Positions 15,356 to 23,061 are shown, counted from the stretch's first letter. The stretch: DNA of 23,205 bases from TMED14 sp041179465 (GCA_041179465.1 JBEGTJ010000020.1:1-23205); one strand, 5' to 3'. Made by a program: numbers and translations. Notes: generated by a model from the letters alone, not told the origin.

Positions 15356-15898
15356 ATGCGTACGTTGTTTTTTGCCAGCTCCCTGCTAGTTGCCCTTTCG
15401 GCTTCTGCTCAAAGCGCCGATTATGTCGATGCCCTGTTTTTGATTGAAGAATCATCGATGATCCGTGCCGTTAATGCCCAAAGCTCCAATTTAACGGACC
15501 TCACCTTTTACTTAATGTCTCCCAATGTTCCCGGCGCCGCCTACCCCGCGGTGCCGAACCAAACCATGTACCTACAATACACGTCGGTCAAAACGGCCGC
15601 ACCCGACGACCAAAGGCAAATAAGCGTTGATATCATTGGTGGTTCGCTTCCCGATGGGGTTAGCCTTACGCTAACTGCTACGGGTGCAGGTATTGGCGAT
15701 TTTGGTTCAGGTCACGAACTCGAACTCAACAGCGCGACAACCTCGGGCGTCTTGGTTGACGGTATCGGTTCGGCTTACTCGGGGATTTCATCGGGTCAAG
15801 GCATTCCCGTTACCTGTGCCGTGAATTTCGCCACCCAAGACTTGGACGCCTCCACGGCGGGGGTAGTATCCCTTCAATTCACGATGAGTAATTTCTGA
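15356..15898 (+). CDS. Small secreted beta-rich protein, candidate surface or fimbrial subunit
   Basis: A 180-residue protein starting MRTLFFASSLLVALSASAQS, a clear signal peptide. The mature part is rich in Ser, Thr, Gly, Ala and Val with alternating strands (VNAQSSNLTDLTFYLMSP, MYLQYTSVKTA, RQISVDIIGGSLPDGVSLTL) and ends VVSLQFTMSNF. Composition and the final strand pattern recall pilin-like or spore-coat-U-like subunits of chaperone-usher systems, but it lacks their disulfide (one cysteine in the mature part). The call rests mainly on its neighbour, a PapD-like chaperone whose ATG overlaps this stop by one base. G+C is visibly lower than in the flanking genes. The start is chosen for the signal peptide; no TAnnTTTG box precedes it. 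Confidence 0.65.
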   Translation: MRTLFFASSLLVALSASAQSADYVDALFLIEESSMIRAVNAQSSNLTDLTFYLMSPNVPGAAYPAVPNQTMYLQYTSVKTAAPDDQRQISVDIIGGSLPDGVSLTLTATGAGIGDFGSGHELELNSATTSGVLVDGIGSAYSGISSGQGIPVTCAVNFATQDLDASTAGVVSLQFTMSNF

Positions 15899-16560
15899 TG
15901 AGGCGTTTTATGCAAGGTCCGGGTCCAAATTTCATTTGGGCCTGGCTCCTTTGGCACGCCTTAGCGCCCAACGAACTCTATGCCCAAGTTGTGGTACGGA
16001 ATGGCCTAAGCCATGTTCACCCGTGGTATGGCAACCCAACAGGCACGATCGACCTAAAGAATTCAAGCGACCAAACGGTAACAGCCTACTTGACGTTAGA
16101 CAGCCTATGGGGTCCTCAAAATGAACTACAGATTCCCAGCCAGGTGACCTTGGGACCCCTTGAGTCCCATTCTGTTACGTACCACTGGCTGACCGAGGAT
16201 TCGGCGAGTCAAGCAACCCGCATCTACATAACTACGGAACAGCGCGCGGCAGAACCCTCGTCTCTACAGGCATTAACCTTGCGCATCTCGACCCGTTACG
16301 CGGTCGATTTGTATCGCGGACCTATGGGAACCGATCTTGAATTGGAATGGCTACCTGATGGAATACGGGTTCAAAACCCTTCAACGTCCTTTTGGGCCGG
16401 AACCTGCTACGAACTTCGAGATTTTGAACGCTATGGACGTCGCTTGGCGGGTGGGGTTCTTCGACCTGGAGACTACAGAGTATGGCGGGTTCCGGCGGAA
16501 GCCCAAGGCGTATGGATTGAAACGCCTCAGGGCAGTGTTTTAGCGTCAATACGTCCATGA
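15898..16560 (+). CDS. PapD-like periplasmic chaperone (predicted)
   Basis: A 220-residue exported protein. The N-terminal leader ends near ALAPNELYAQ at residue 30. Two beta-sandwich halves follow. The first has a PapD-like outline: a strand with an aromatic residue (SHVHPWYG), TIDLKNSSDQTVTAYLTL, the PSQVTLGPLESHSVTY turn expected before the F strand, TRIYITTE, and TLRISTRYAVDLYR where PapD proteins end domain 1 with RYxIPxYV. The second half (about 145-220) carries RVQNPSTSFW and GVLRPGDYRVWRV, like the domain 2 'NP..Y ... l.Pg..r.f' pattern. This is fold-level pattern matching, not a database hit. It overlaps both neighbours (1 and 4 bases). Confidence 0.6.
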   Translation: MRRFMQGPGPNFIWAWLLWHALAPNELYAQVVVRNGLSHVHPWYGNPTGTIDLKNSSDQTVTAYLTLDSLWGPQNELQIPSQVTLGPLESHSVTYHWLTEDSASQATRIYITTEQRAAEPSSLQALTLRISTRYAVDLYRGPMGTDLELEWLPDGIRVQNPSTSFWAGTCYELRDFERYGRRLAGGVLRPGDYRVWRVPAEAQGVWIETPQGSVLASIRP

Positions 16561-17792
16561 GTTTCGCCCTTTGGTGGGCCCTAACCTATTCGCAAAGTGC
16601 CCTAATGCCATTAATTGGTGGAAGTTACTTGGGGCCCAAAAGCCACCTTTGGGCCCAAACTTCCTTGGCCAGCGAGGGTGTTCGGTCCCAATTAACGGCC
16701 TCTATTGGCTCTTGGTCCCTGAAGTACGGAAGTCAAAACTTAGGATGGGGTTGGAGCATTGACCACCGCGGGTCGGGACTTTGGTGGTCCCCGCGACATG
16801 GACTCGGAATCCTTAGTAAAGGTCACCTTTTTAAGGGCGAAAACCGGGTAACCTACCAATTGGCCGCACACCGAAGCTATTTCGTTGGTAGGTTGAACTG
16901 GAACGGAATCTCGCTACAGCAAAACCTAGGAGGATCGACGTCAATCTCCGCGCAAATTGGGCCTCAAAGAATTGAGGCTAGTTACCGGCAAAAGTGCGTT
17001 CAAGTCGGGCTCCGAAGTCCATTTATAGACGTCCGTTGGGCCCAAGGGCCGTCACAGAATCTCGGTACGATCCGAGTACACCGTGCTTCTGCTAGTTTAG
17101 AATACCGCCGTCAGTCGAGTCTTCTTCGCAACACCAATCAAATCATCCTAACGGCAAAAGCCCAAGGGTACCAAATCTGGCTGCATGGGTCATTGCACGA
17201 TCAAAAAGCGGAACTTAGTGTTCGAACTTGGCTCGAAACCCGGCAATTGGGTCGGTGGTTTTTTTTCATTGACGCTCGAACCGCAACTGCTCGATGGTCC
17301 CCCGTTGCTTCGTCGCGATGGGAAGGTAGTTACCTGCAGCTTGGGACCCCTACTGCCGTGCGGGTTAGCAATGCACGGTTTTCCCTTACCGGAGAATGGG
17401 AACGGGACGGAAAATTGAGGCAATTCTCCATTTCTTCCCGAATTCCCTTTCATTCCGTAAAGCGTGCGTCGAAAACTGAATTAGCCGACCTAAAGCCCTC
17501 ATGGCTGAACATCGCATTAGACTACCGCGGAGAACTACCTCCCTCCTTCCTTGAGCTATCGGGCTCAACCACTTACCGAATAAAACTGGCTCCTCAAAAT
17601 CGCCAGTGGAACGACCACATTCCGCCCGGCACCTATGGGGTACGGGGAATAACCGCGAAGGGATGGACCATTGAATTATCTACCGACAGCATTACCCTTA
17701 ATTCAGGTCACATTACCCAAATAGATGCACGAATCTCCCGGCCTGACGGTCTTGTCCGATGGATCAGCGCGTCAGGTGCAGCCGCGGAATGA
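16557..17792 (+). CDS. Predicted outer-membrane barrel with C-terminal beta domain (usher-like candidate)
   Basis: A 411-residue protein. After a weak leader (about 1-20, MSFALWWALTYSQSA) comes a long run of short alternating strands rich in Trp, Tyr, Gly and Ser, for example SWSLKYGSQNLGWGWSIDHR, SYFVGRLNWNGISLQQNLGG and RWEGSYLQLGT, typical of an outer-membrane barrel (about 20-320). A C-terminal beta-sandwich-like part follows (FLELSGSTTYRIKL, IPPGTYGVRGI, SGHITQIDARI). A classical usher has about 800 residues with plug and N-terminal domains, which I do not see. Its position after a putative subunit and chaperone suggests an assembly or anchor role, by inference. The start overlaps the chaperone stop as ATGA, and the end overlaps the PAP2 gene by 29 bases. 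Confidence 0.55.
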   Translation: MSFALWWALTYSQSALMPLIGGSYLGPKSHLWAQTSLASEGVRSQLTASIGSWSLKYGSQNLGWGWSIDHRGSGLWWSPRHGLGILSKGHLFKGENRVTYQLAAHRSYFVGRLNWNGISLQQNLGGSTSISAQIGPQRIEASYRQKCVQVGLRSPFIDVRWAQGPSQNLGTIRVHRASASLEYRRQSSLLRNTNQIILTAKAQGYQIWLHGSLHDQKAELSVRTWLETRQLGRWFFFIDARTATARWSPVASSRWEGSYLQLGTPTAVRVSNARFSLTGEWERDGKLRQFSISSRIPFHSVKRASKTELADLKPSWLNIALDYRGELPPSFLELSGSTTYRIKLAPQNRQWNDHIPPGTYGVRGITAKGWTIELSTDSITLNSGHITQIDARISRPDGLVRWISASGAAAE

Positions 17793-18495
17793 GGTATCCC
17801 ACCGCCGCGCCCACCGCAAACCCCACCAAAACGTCAGAGGGGTAGTGCTTGCCCGCCTGAACCCGCTGCCATGCGACGTAGGCAGGCACCAAAGCCGCCG
17901 CGGACCAGACTGCGGGCTTCCAGCGCGAATCCGGGTGAAGGTCCGACCACACCTTGGCGGCGTAAAACGTATTGCAGGCGGTAAGGCTAGCATGTCCTGA
18001 GAAAAACGACTTGCGGGCGTCGGCCTCCATGCGTTCCGACAAGGGCGCCCCGTCGTAGTAGGTAAAGGGGCGGTTGCGGCGGACGGCATTTTTCACGGCG
18101 TCGGTGAGCATCAGCGTGCTGAGGTTGGCTTGAAACCACATGCTCCCCAGCACTGCGGCGTCCCCGACTCGGTGGTCCGCTCGGGTGTGGGCGAGTGCCG
18201 TGATTCCTGCAGCCCCAAAGGCCGCAAACAGCGCGTAGTCCGACCGCTGTCCCGCCGCCTCATCCCAGCGATTCAGGGCGATGCGGTCGAATCCCCGCGC
18301 GGCGGGCGACCCAAAGTTGGCCAACTCAAACTCGCTGAACCCGCGGTGCTGCCCCGACGCGTAGGCGTTCCAGCCCAGCAAAGCGCCGTTCAACCCATAG
18401 GTAATCCCGTCGGTCCGCGCACTCAGCTGGTACGGAAGCTGAGCCCAAAGTCCCTGCGCCGACAGCAGTGCGGCGAAACAAATAATGCGAAGCAT
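17764..18495 (-). CDS. PAP2-family phosphatase, exported
   Basis: A 243-residue protein with a signal peptide or first membrane helix (1-19, ending LWAQ). The three PAP2/acid phosphatase motifs are present: Kx6RP as K135...R142-P143, SGH at 166-168, and Rx5HxxxD as R211...H217...D221. The last part carries hydrophobic segments (SAAALVPAYVAW, VLVGFAVGAAVGYL). PAP2 enzymes remove phosphate from lipids such as phosphatidate or undecaprenyl pyrophosphate, or act on soluble phosphates; the substrate here is unknown. The ATG at 18495 is used rather than upstream in-frame starts because it yields the signal sequence. It begins five bases after the amylase stop and is probably co-transcribed. Confidence 0.88.
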   Translation of the reverse strand: MLRIICFAALLSAQGLWAQLPYQLSARTDGITYGLNGALLGWNAYASGQHRGFSEFELANFGSPAARGFDRIALNRWDEAAGQRSDYALFAAFGAAGITALAHTRADHRVGDAAVLGSMWFQANLSTLMLTDAVKNAVRRNRPFTYYDGAPLSERMEADARKSFFSGHASLTACNTFYAAKVWSDLHPDSRWKPAVWSAAALVPAYVAWQRVQAGKHYPSDVLVGFAVGAAVGYLIPRLHLTR

Positions 18496-18500
18496 GAGCA

Positions 18501-21242
18501 CTAGTACTGGATCTGTAAGGTGTGGCGCTCGCTGCCGAGGGCGTCGTGCACCTGCACCACGTACCAACCCGCAGGCATTCCGCCGAGGTCAAGGTACTCC
18601 AGCTCGGCGGCTGACCGATCCCAGCGGCGCAGGATGCGTCCCTGAGCGTCCACCAGCTCCACGTGGCCGGCGGCTGCCGGGCGCTCGAGCCAAAACCCGT
18701 CTGAGGCGGGGTTCGGGTACACTCGGCTTGCCGGAGTGCTCGGGAGTTCCTCCACGTCCAGGGCAACCTGGGGCTGGGCCAGCTTCGCGCTCGTGTAGAC
18801 GCGGTAGGCCCCGGGGGCTAGCGAAAGGCTCGCGTTCACGTCGGTCACGGTGAGGGTGTCGCCGCTGAAGTACTCGTACCACGTGCCTGCGCCCGGGAAA
18901 GCCGGTATAATTGATTGGGTCGTCACGCCGAAATTGCCCAATACCACCGCGTCCATCCCGCTGCTGTTGAACACCATGCGCTTGGTAGCGCCCGACAAAC
19001 TGTAGGTAAACTGTCCGTCTCGGAACGTCGCCGGATGCGCGCGGCGCAAGTGAAACACGGCCGAAGTCACGTCGTACAGGCGGCGGCGCTCCGGCACCTG
19101 GTAGTAGTTCCAGCGCAGGGGCTTGTTGCACACCCGGCAGGGAACGTTTATCGACACGTCGTAGCCCAGCTCGCCAAACATCCAAATCATGCGGGGGCCC
19201 GGAATCAGGTAAGCAAACAGGTTCACGGCTTCGGCCCGGCGCAACCCCGTGGCCAGCTGCTTCGGATTGTGGTTGGCGTTCGCCGTGTTCCCGTACGTAA
19301 GCACCTCGTACATCAGCCGCTCCTCGTCGTGGCTTTCGGGGTACGACACGAGGGCCGGCTGCGACCATCCGCGGGCTCCGTGGTAGGCCCACGAAAAGTT
19401 GCTTTGGGCATTGCCCTGTCCGGCCTGGTGAAAGTTGTAGGTCGAATTGCCCCAAAGCATGAACCCGTAGTCCGCCAGGGCCTTCTCTTCGCCGTTGTCG
19501 GCCCAGTGCTCCAAAATCACGTGCGCGTTGGGGTTGACCGACCAAATCGTGTCGCCGATGCGCTTAATGATGGCTTGGCGGACCGCGGAATTCCCCGCGT
19601 TTCCGTTCAAAAAACCCTTGGTGTAGTCAAAGCGAATTCCGTCGATGCGGTACTCCTGCAGCCAAAACGTCGTGACCCGGTCCACAAAGTCCTTGGTAGC
19701 TTGCTTCTCGTGGTTGAAATCAAACCCCCAGCAGTAGGGCGGGTGCGGACACACAGGATTAAACCACGGACTGTTTGCGGCCGGGCGGCTGTTCGCCGCG
19801 TCCCAATACATGTTCACGAGCGGACTCTGCCCAAACGCGTGATTGAACACCATGTCGGCGATCACCGCAATCCCCTTGCTGTGGCAGGAATCCACAAACT
19901 CCTTGAACTTCTCGGGGGTTCCGTAGTACTTGTCGAGCGCCATGTGGAAGCTCGGATTGTACCCCCAGCTTTCGTTGTTCTCGAACTCGCTGTTGGGCAT
20001 CAGCTCGATTGCATTTATACCCAGGCGCTGCAGATAGCCGAGCGTATCGATCAGCGACTGGTAGTTCCGCGCTGTAGTAAAATCGCGAATCAGCAACTCA
20101 TAGATGAGCAAATCCGCCTTTCCGGGCGGCGTAAACGCCGTGTTCTTCCAGGTGTACTCCGGGGCACCGGGGCGCAGAAGCGCACAAAATCCCGTGGTCT
20201 TGCCCGCGGGATAGGGATGCAGTCCGGGCCAGGTGGCCGCGGGAATGCTTCCGTCGGAATTCGGATCCAGGATCAGCTCAGCGAACGGATCGGCGACCTT
20301 GAGGTTGCCGTCAATCCAGTACTGGTAGGCGTACTTCTGCCCGGCCGTCACGGGTACGGCGAGCCAAAATCGCTCCCCGTCGGGTGACTTATTCATAAAG
20401 TAACTGGTCTCGGGCAAAAAGTCGTTGAAGTCCCCCAGCACGTAGGCGAACTGCTTGTTGGGTGCGCGGAGTACCAAACCCACCGTACTGTCGTTCAGGT
20501 AATTGGCGCCGTCCAGCCAACCTGAGGGCACCGCGGCCACCAACTGAATCGGATTGCCCGTGTAGCGTATCGTGTCGTAGACCGTAGATGTGCCGCTCGC
20601 GGCTTCAAGCACCACCGTATGGGCTCCGGCCGACGTAACCACCAGGTCGTAGTTCAGCGCGGTGGCATTGGCCACCGTCGTTTTGAGCACCCCATTGTCG
20701 TAAATCTTGAGCGTCGCGCTTTGGTTCGACGCGGCCACCAAACGGAGCGTGTCGCCCGGGTTGGCAATCTGCGGTCCGCTCGGCGCAAAAAACGCCGCGA
20801 GCAGCCCGCTGTTGGCAGGATAAATCGGGTAGTAAATGTCGGTGCCGTCGGCGCTGCGGCCCACTACGGTTCCGCCCGCGTTGCGGAACACAAAGGCCAG
20901 CTGCTGCACCTGGGCACCCGTCGGAAACCCATAAAACGTGGGAATGTGGTACTTAATTCGGTGCTTGTTGTTGCCCAGGCTGGTCATCAGCACCTTAGGC
21001 GTGGGTTGGCCCCACGTGCCCTGCACAAACTGCCAGTTGGCGGGTGAGGTCGACGTTGACGTAATCAGACCCGCATGGGCGTACACCGGCGAAGTCCCGA
21101 CCAGCGCCGCGTTGCCTTGGGTCGCGTCGTACACAATCGTCACCGTGTCGTTTTGCGTGGGAAAAGCGGGCGTCACGCTCAATACCTGAGCCAAAGCCAC
21201 GGCTGCATTACCCCAAACCCAACTAAAGAGTAGTTTTCTCAT
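18501..21242 (-). CDS. Secreted GH13 alpha-amylase-family enzyme with T9SS sorting domain
   Basis: A 913-residue extracellular glycoside hydrolase. The order is: signal peptide (1-19); a beta domain (20-140) resembling starch-binding modules of Bacteroidota amylases (VYAHAGLIT); a second Ig-like part (150-230); a CBM48-like domain (250-330); the GH13 barrel (about 375-720); a C-terminal beta domain; and a type A T9SS sorting domain (841-913, VYPNPASDGFWLE ... GWYVVQVHD). GH13 motifs are DMVFNH (463-468), GIRFD with nucleophile D539, acid/base E578 in ILEHW, and SHDEER with D639. The likely substrate is starch or glycogen; cleavage specificity cannot be read. It leads a two-gene unit with the PAP2 phosphatase. 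Confidence 0.93.
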   Translation of the reverse strand: MRKLLFSWVWGNAAVALAQVLSVTPAFPTQNDTVTIVYDATQGNAALVGTSPVYAHAGLITSTSTSPANWQFVQGTWGQPTPKVLMTSLGNNKHRIKYHIPTFYGFPTGAQVQQLAFVFRNAGGTVVGRSADGTDIYYPIYPANSGLLAAFFAPSGPQIANPGDTLRLVAASNQSATLKIYDNGVLKTTVANATALNYDLVVTSAGAHTVVLEAASGTSTVYDTIRYTGNPIQLVAAVPSGWLDGANYLNDSTVGLVLRAPNKQFAYVLGDFNDFLPETSYFMNKSPDGERFWLAVPVTAGQKYAYQYWIDGNLKVADPFAELILDPNSDGSIPAATWPGLHPYPAGKTTGFCALLRPGAPEYTWKNTAFTPPGKADLLIYELLIRDFTTARNYQSLIDTLGYLQRLGINAIELMPNSEFENNESWGYNPSFHMALDKYYGTPEKFKEFVDSCHSKGIAVIADMVFNHAFGQSPLVNMYWDAANSRPAANSPWFNPVCPHPPYCWGFDFNHEKQATKDFVDRVTTFWLQEYRIDGIRFDYTKGFLNGNAGNSAVRQAIIKRIGDTIWSVNPNAHVILEHWADNGEEKALADYGFMLWGNSTYNFHQAGQGNAQSNFSWAYHGARGWSQPALVSYPESHDEERLMYEVLTYGNTANANHNPKQLATGLRRAEAVNLFAYLIPGPRMIWMFGELGYDVSINVPCRVCNKPLRWNYYQVPERRRLYDVTSAVFHLRRAHPATFRDGQFTYSLSGATKRMVFNSSGMDAVVLGNFGVTTQSIIPAFPGAGTWYEYFSGDTLTVTDVNASLSLAPGAYRVYTSAKLAQPQVALDVEELPSTPASRVYPNPASDGFWLERPAAAGHVELVDAQGRILRRWDRSAAELEYLDLGGMPAGWYVVQVHDALGSERHTLQIQY

Positions 21243-21246
21243 CCCC

Positions 21247-21254
21247 TAAAAGTA
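21247..21254 (-). promoter_or_regulatory. Near-consensus -7 box (TACTTTTA) of the amylase gene
   Basis: TACTTTTA differs from TAnnTTTG only in the last base and ends four bases before the ATG at 21242, the same spacing as the perfect boxes elsewhere in the window. Confidence 0.45.
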
Positions 21255-21258
21255 GTAA

Positions 21259-21271
21259 GCGTACTGCGTAC
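21259..21271. promoter_or_regulatory. Direct repeat GCGTAC-T-GCGTAC, possible operator
   Basis: Two GCGTAC copies separated by one base lie in the 68-base divergent region between the amylase and the 21311 gene, just upstream of the amylase -7 box. Each contains the self-complementary GTAC. A binding site for a regulator of the amylase operon is possible, but nothing else supports it. A nine-base A-run (21277-21285) lies next to it. Confidence 0.2.
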
Positions 21272-21298
21272 ACTTTAAAAAAAAATTGCAAAATGCTT

Positions 21299-21306
21299 TA
21301 GATTTC
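21299..21306 (+). promoter_or_regulatory. Near-consensus -7 box (TAGATTTC) of the 21311 gene
   Basis: TAGATTTC has one mismatch to TAnnTTTG (last base) and ends four bases before the ATG, so the spacing is again conserved. Confidence 0.35.
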
Positions 21307-21310
21307 GACT

Positions 21311-21952
21311 ATGAAACTGCTTTTGACCGCAACCATTGGAATCTTCCTTGGGTGCTGCCCGCAACTATCGGCCCAAACTCCGCGGGTGGAATTTGAACTC
21401 GGATACCTTCGTTCTTGGCATGCCGACGACGAAGTTACCCGCCGAGACTGGATTCAGGTGCCCGGAACCTGGCGAGATCCCAACAGCCTTGAGGGCCAAA
21501 GCCAGTATGCCTTTACGTTCAGGGATACCGCGTGGACCTACCGCTTCAACCACCACCACCCGATGTTCACCACGCGCATTCGCTTGGGGAGTCGTCCTGA
21601 GGCGCGGTGGCAGTTTTTCTTGGTCCAATCGGCAATGCGAAACTCTTGGCACCAGCTCTCGTTCATGCTCGGCGGCGAAGCCAGCTACCGCCCCAACGAA
21701 CGGTGGCGTTTTGCCCTTCAGGCCGGTGGACTTTCAGGCTACCATCTCGTGCACAGCCTTCAGAACTCCTCGCTGCTGTCGGTAGACGGTCCCGAGGGGG
21801 GCGTTTTTGCCGGCGCCAACCTCACTGCGGACTACCAGATTACCCCGCATTGGCGGGCCCGCTTCGCGGGCAACCACCTCATCGCGGGACTCGGGCTGTA
21901 CTACGCTTGGGCCCCTAAAGCCGATCCAGAGCCACGTACCGAACCCAGGTAA
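21311..21952 (+). CDS. Small outer-membrane beta-barrel protein, function unknown
   Basis: A 213-residue protein with a signal peptide (1-21, ending QLSAQ). The mature part has alternating strands of 9-12 residues separated by short polar turns (RVEFELGYLRSW, YAFTFRDTAWTYRF, RWQFFLVQSA, QLSFMLGGEASY, RWRFALQAGGLSGYHLV, AGANLTADYQI, HLIAGLGLYYAW). This fits an eight-stranded outer-membrane barrel of porin-family or OmpW/OmpX size. It ends in a short charged tail (KADPEPRTEPR) encoded in the 38-base overlap with the convergent gene. I do not recognise a specific family. It diverges from the amylase gene. Confidence 0.65.
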   Translation: MKLLLTATIGIFLGCCPQLSAQTPRVEFELGYLRSWHADDEVTRRDWIQVPGTWRDPNSLEGQSQYAFTFRDTAWTYRFNHHHPMFTTRIRLGSRPEARWQFFLVQSAMRNSWHQLSFMLGGEASYRPNERWRFALQAGGLSGYHLVHSLQNSSLLSVDGPEGGVFAGANLTADYQITPHWRARFAGNHLIAGLGLYYAWAPKADPEPRTEPR

Positions 21953-22952
21953 CGGAGGGCTGAAGGCTCCGCTCCGCGAAGTCGTACCACGCGCGGACGC
22001 GCAGCGACGACACCCCTTCCCACCCGAGGCCCAGGCCCAGAATTTGGGAATCTTTGCGGTACCACGCCATGGGATCTTCGGGGTTGCGGCTCTGAAAAAG
22101 TCCTTGCCCTAATGGAGCCCTAAAGTTTTCAGCCTGCCAGTAGCTCGCATCCAGCGCGGCGCGCTTGCCCAAGCGAAGCTGGGCCTCTACCGACGAACCG
22201 TATCCGGACTTTTCGGGCCCAAATCGCGCGAGCGGATCCGCATACCGAAGGTGGGCCGCCCGCAGTTCCAATGGCCCGAAGAGGGCGCGCCCCATCAGTC
22301 CAAAATTCAATCGGTTTCCGTCGACTTCTGGCGACGCGTCAATTTGCCCGCCGACATGGTGGTACTGCAGGATTCCCTCGAGGCGTGCTCGCTGGGAAAC
22401 CCAGCCCGCCGTGGCTCCGCCGTGAATGCGCTCTTTAAACGGACTTCCGTAGTCAATGGCTGAAAGCCATTCAACCCAGTAGCGGGCCTTGAACCCACCG
22501 CCGAAGGCGGTTCCGCTCAACCCATACACCACCGGAACGGCATAGCGCAAGTCCGGATTCAGCAACTGCCGAGGCAGCTCGTGGCCCCGATCGGCGATGC
22601 TGCCCAATTGGATGCGGTAGCCTGCGCCGCTCGCCCGAAGCACCACCCAGGGCAGCAACTGCGCCACCGACCCAAAATGCTGGTTGGCCATCACCCCCAG
22701 TTCTGCGCTGCGTCCCCCTTTAAGGTCGTACGCGCGCCGCAGCCCCAGCAGGGCGCCAAAACGGGTACGCCCCTCTTCGGCGGGATGAAAAAACTCCGTG
22801 TTCCTGAGGTAGCCCAGCAGCTCGGGTTTCCATGCGGAATCCACGCGCTGCGCCGCCCAACGCTCCAGGGCGGCCGGGGAAGCGACCTGTCCAGCCGCCT
22901 TAAATCCAAACAGGAAAAGGGCGAAAAAAAAGAGGCATTGCCGCGAGTGCAT
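21915..22952 (-). CDS. Predicted outer-membrane barrel protein, function unknown
   Basis: A 345-residue protein with a signal peptide (MHSRQCLFFFALFLFGFKAAG). An early helical segment (ALERWAAQRVDSAWKPELLGYL) is followed by long alternating strands such as RFGALLGLRRAYDL, AELGVMANQHFGSVAQLLPW, FKARYWVEWLSAIDYG and ALDASYWQAENFR, ending VRAWYDFAERSLQPSVTWVRYVALDRL. The pattern suggests a barrel of 14 or more strands. I do not recognise the family. Its -7 box lies two bases beyond the tRNA-Leu 3' end and four bases before its ATG. The last 38 bases overlap the 21311 gene tail to tail. Confidence 0.65.
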   Translation of the reverse strand: MHSRQCLFFFALFLFGFKAAGQVASPAALERWAAQRVDSAWKPELLGYLRNTEFFHPAEEGRTRFGALLGLRRAYDLKGGRSAELGVMANQHFGSVAQLLPWVVLRASGAGYRIQLGSIADRGHELPRQLLNPDLRYAVPVVYGLSGTAFGGGFKARYWVEWLSAIDYGSPFKERIHGGATAGWVSQRARLEGILQYHHVGGQIDASPEVDGNRLNFGLMGRALFGPLELRAAHLRYADPLARFGPEKSGYGSSVEAQLRLGKRAALDASYWQAENFRAPLGQGLFQSRNPEDPMAWYRKDSQILGLGLGWEGVSSLRVRAWYDFAERSLQPSVTWVRYVALDRL

Positions 22953-22956
22953 GCCT

Positions 22957-22964
22957 CAAAAGTA
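22957..22964 (-). promoter_or_regulatory. -7 promoter box (TACTTTTG) abutting tRNA-Leu
   Basis: An exact TAnnTTTG ending four bases before the ATG at 22952. The TTCG of the tRNA T loop (22983-22986 on this strand) lies 18 bases upstream, close to where a TTTG -33 box would be, so the promoter seems to be partly built into the tRNA gene. Confidence 0.6.
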
Positions 22965-22966
22965 CG

Positions 22967-23052
22967 TGCCCAAGGCGGGAATCGAACCCGCACGGCCATC
23001 ACTGGCCAAGGGATTTTAAGTCCCTCGTGTCTACCTATTTCACCACTTGGAC
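22967..23052 (-). tRNA. tRNA-Leu (anticodon UAA)
   Basis: An 86-base tRNA with a long variable arm. The acceptor stem pairs GTCCAAG with CTTGGGC (one G-T pair) and the discriminator is A. The anticodon stem is AGGGA/TCCCT around the loop CTTAAAA, so the anticodon is TAA. The variable arm is TGGCC...GGCC(G). The T arm is GCGGG-TTCGATT-CCCGC. The terminal CCA is not encoded (the sequence continues CGTAC), so it must be added after transcription. Confidence 0.95.
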
Positions 23053-23061
23053 GAGGTGATA

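Noticed and set aside
18915..20387. 490-codon plus-strand frame opposite the amylase
   Set aside because: Long only because the amylase codons avoid stops on the other strand; no recognisable motif, and every GH13 and T9SS motif is on the minus strand.
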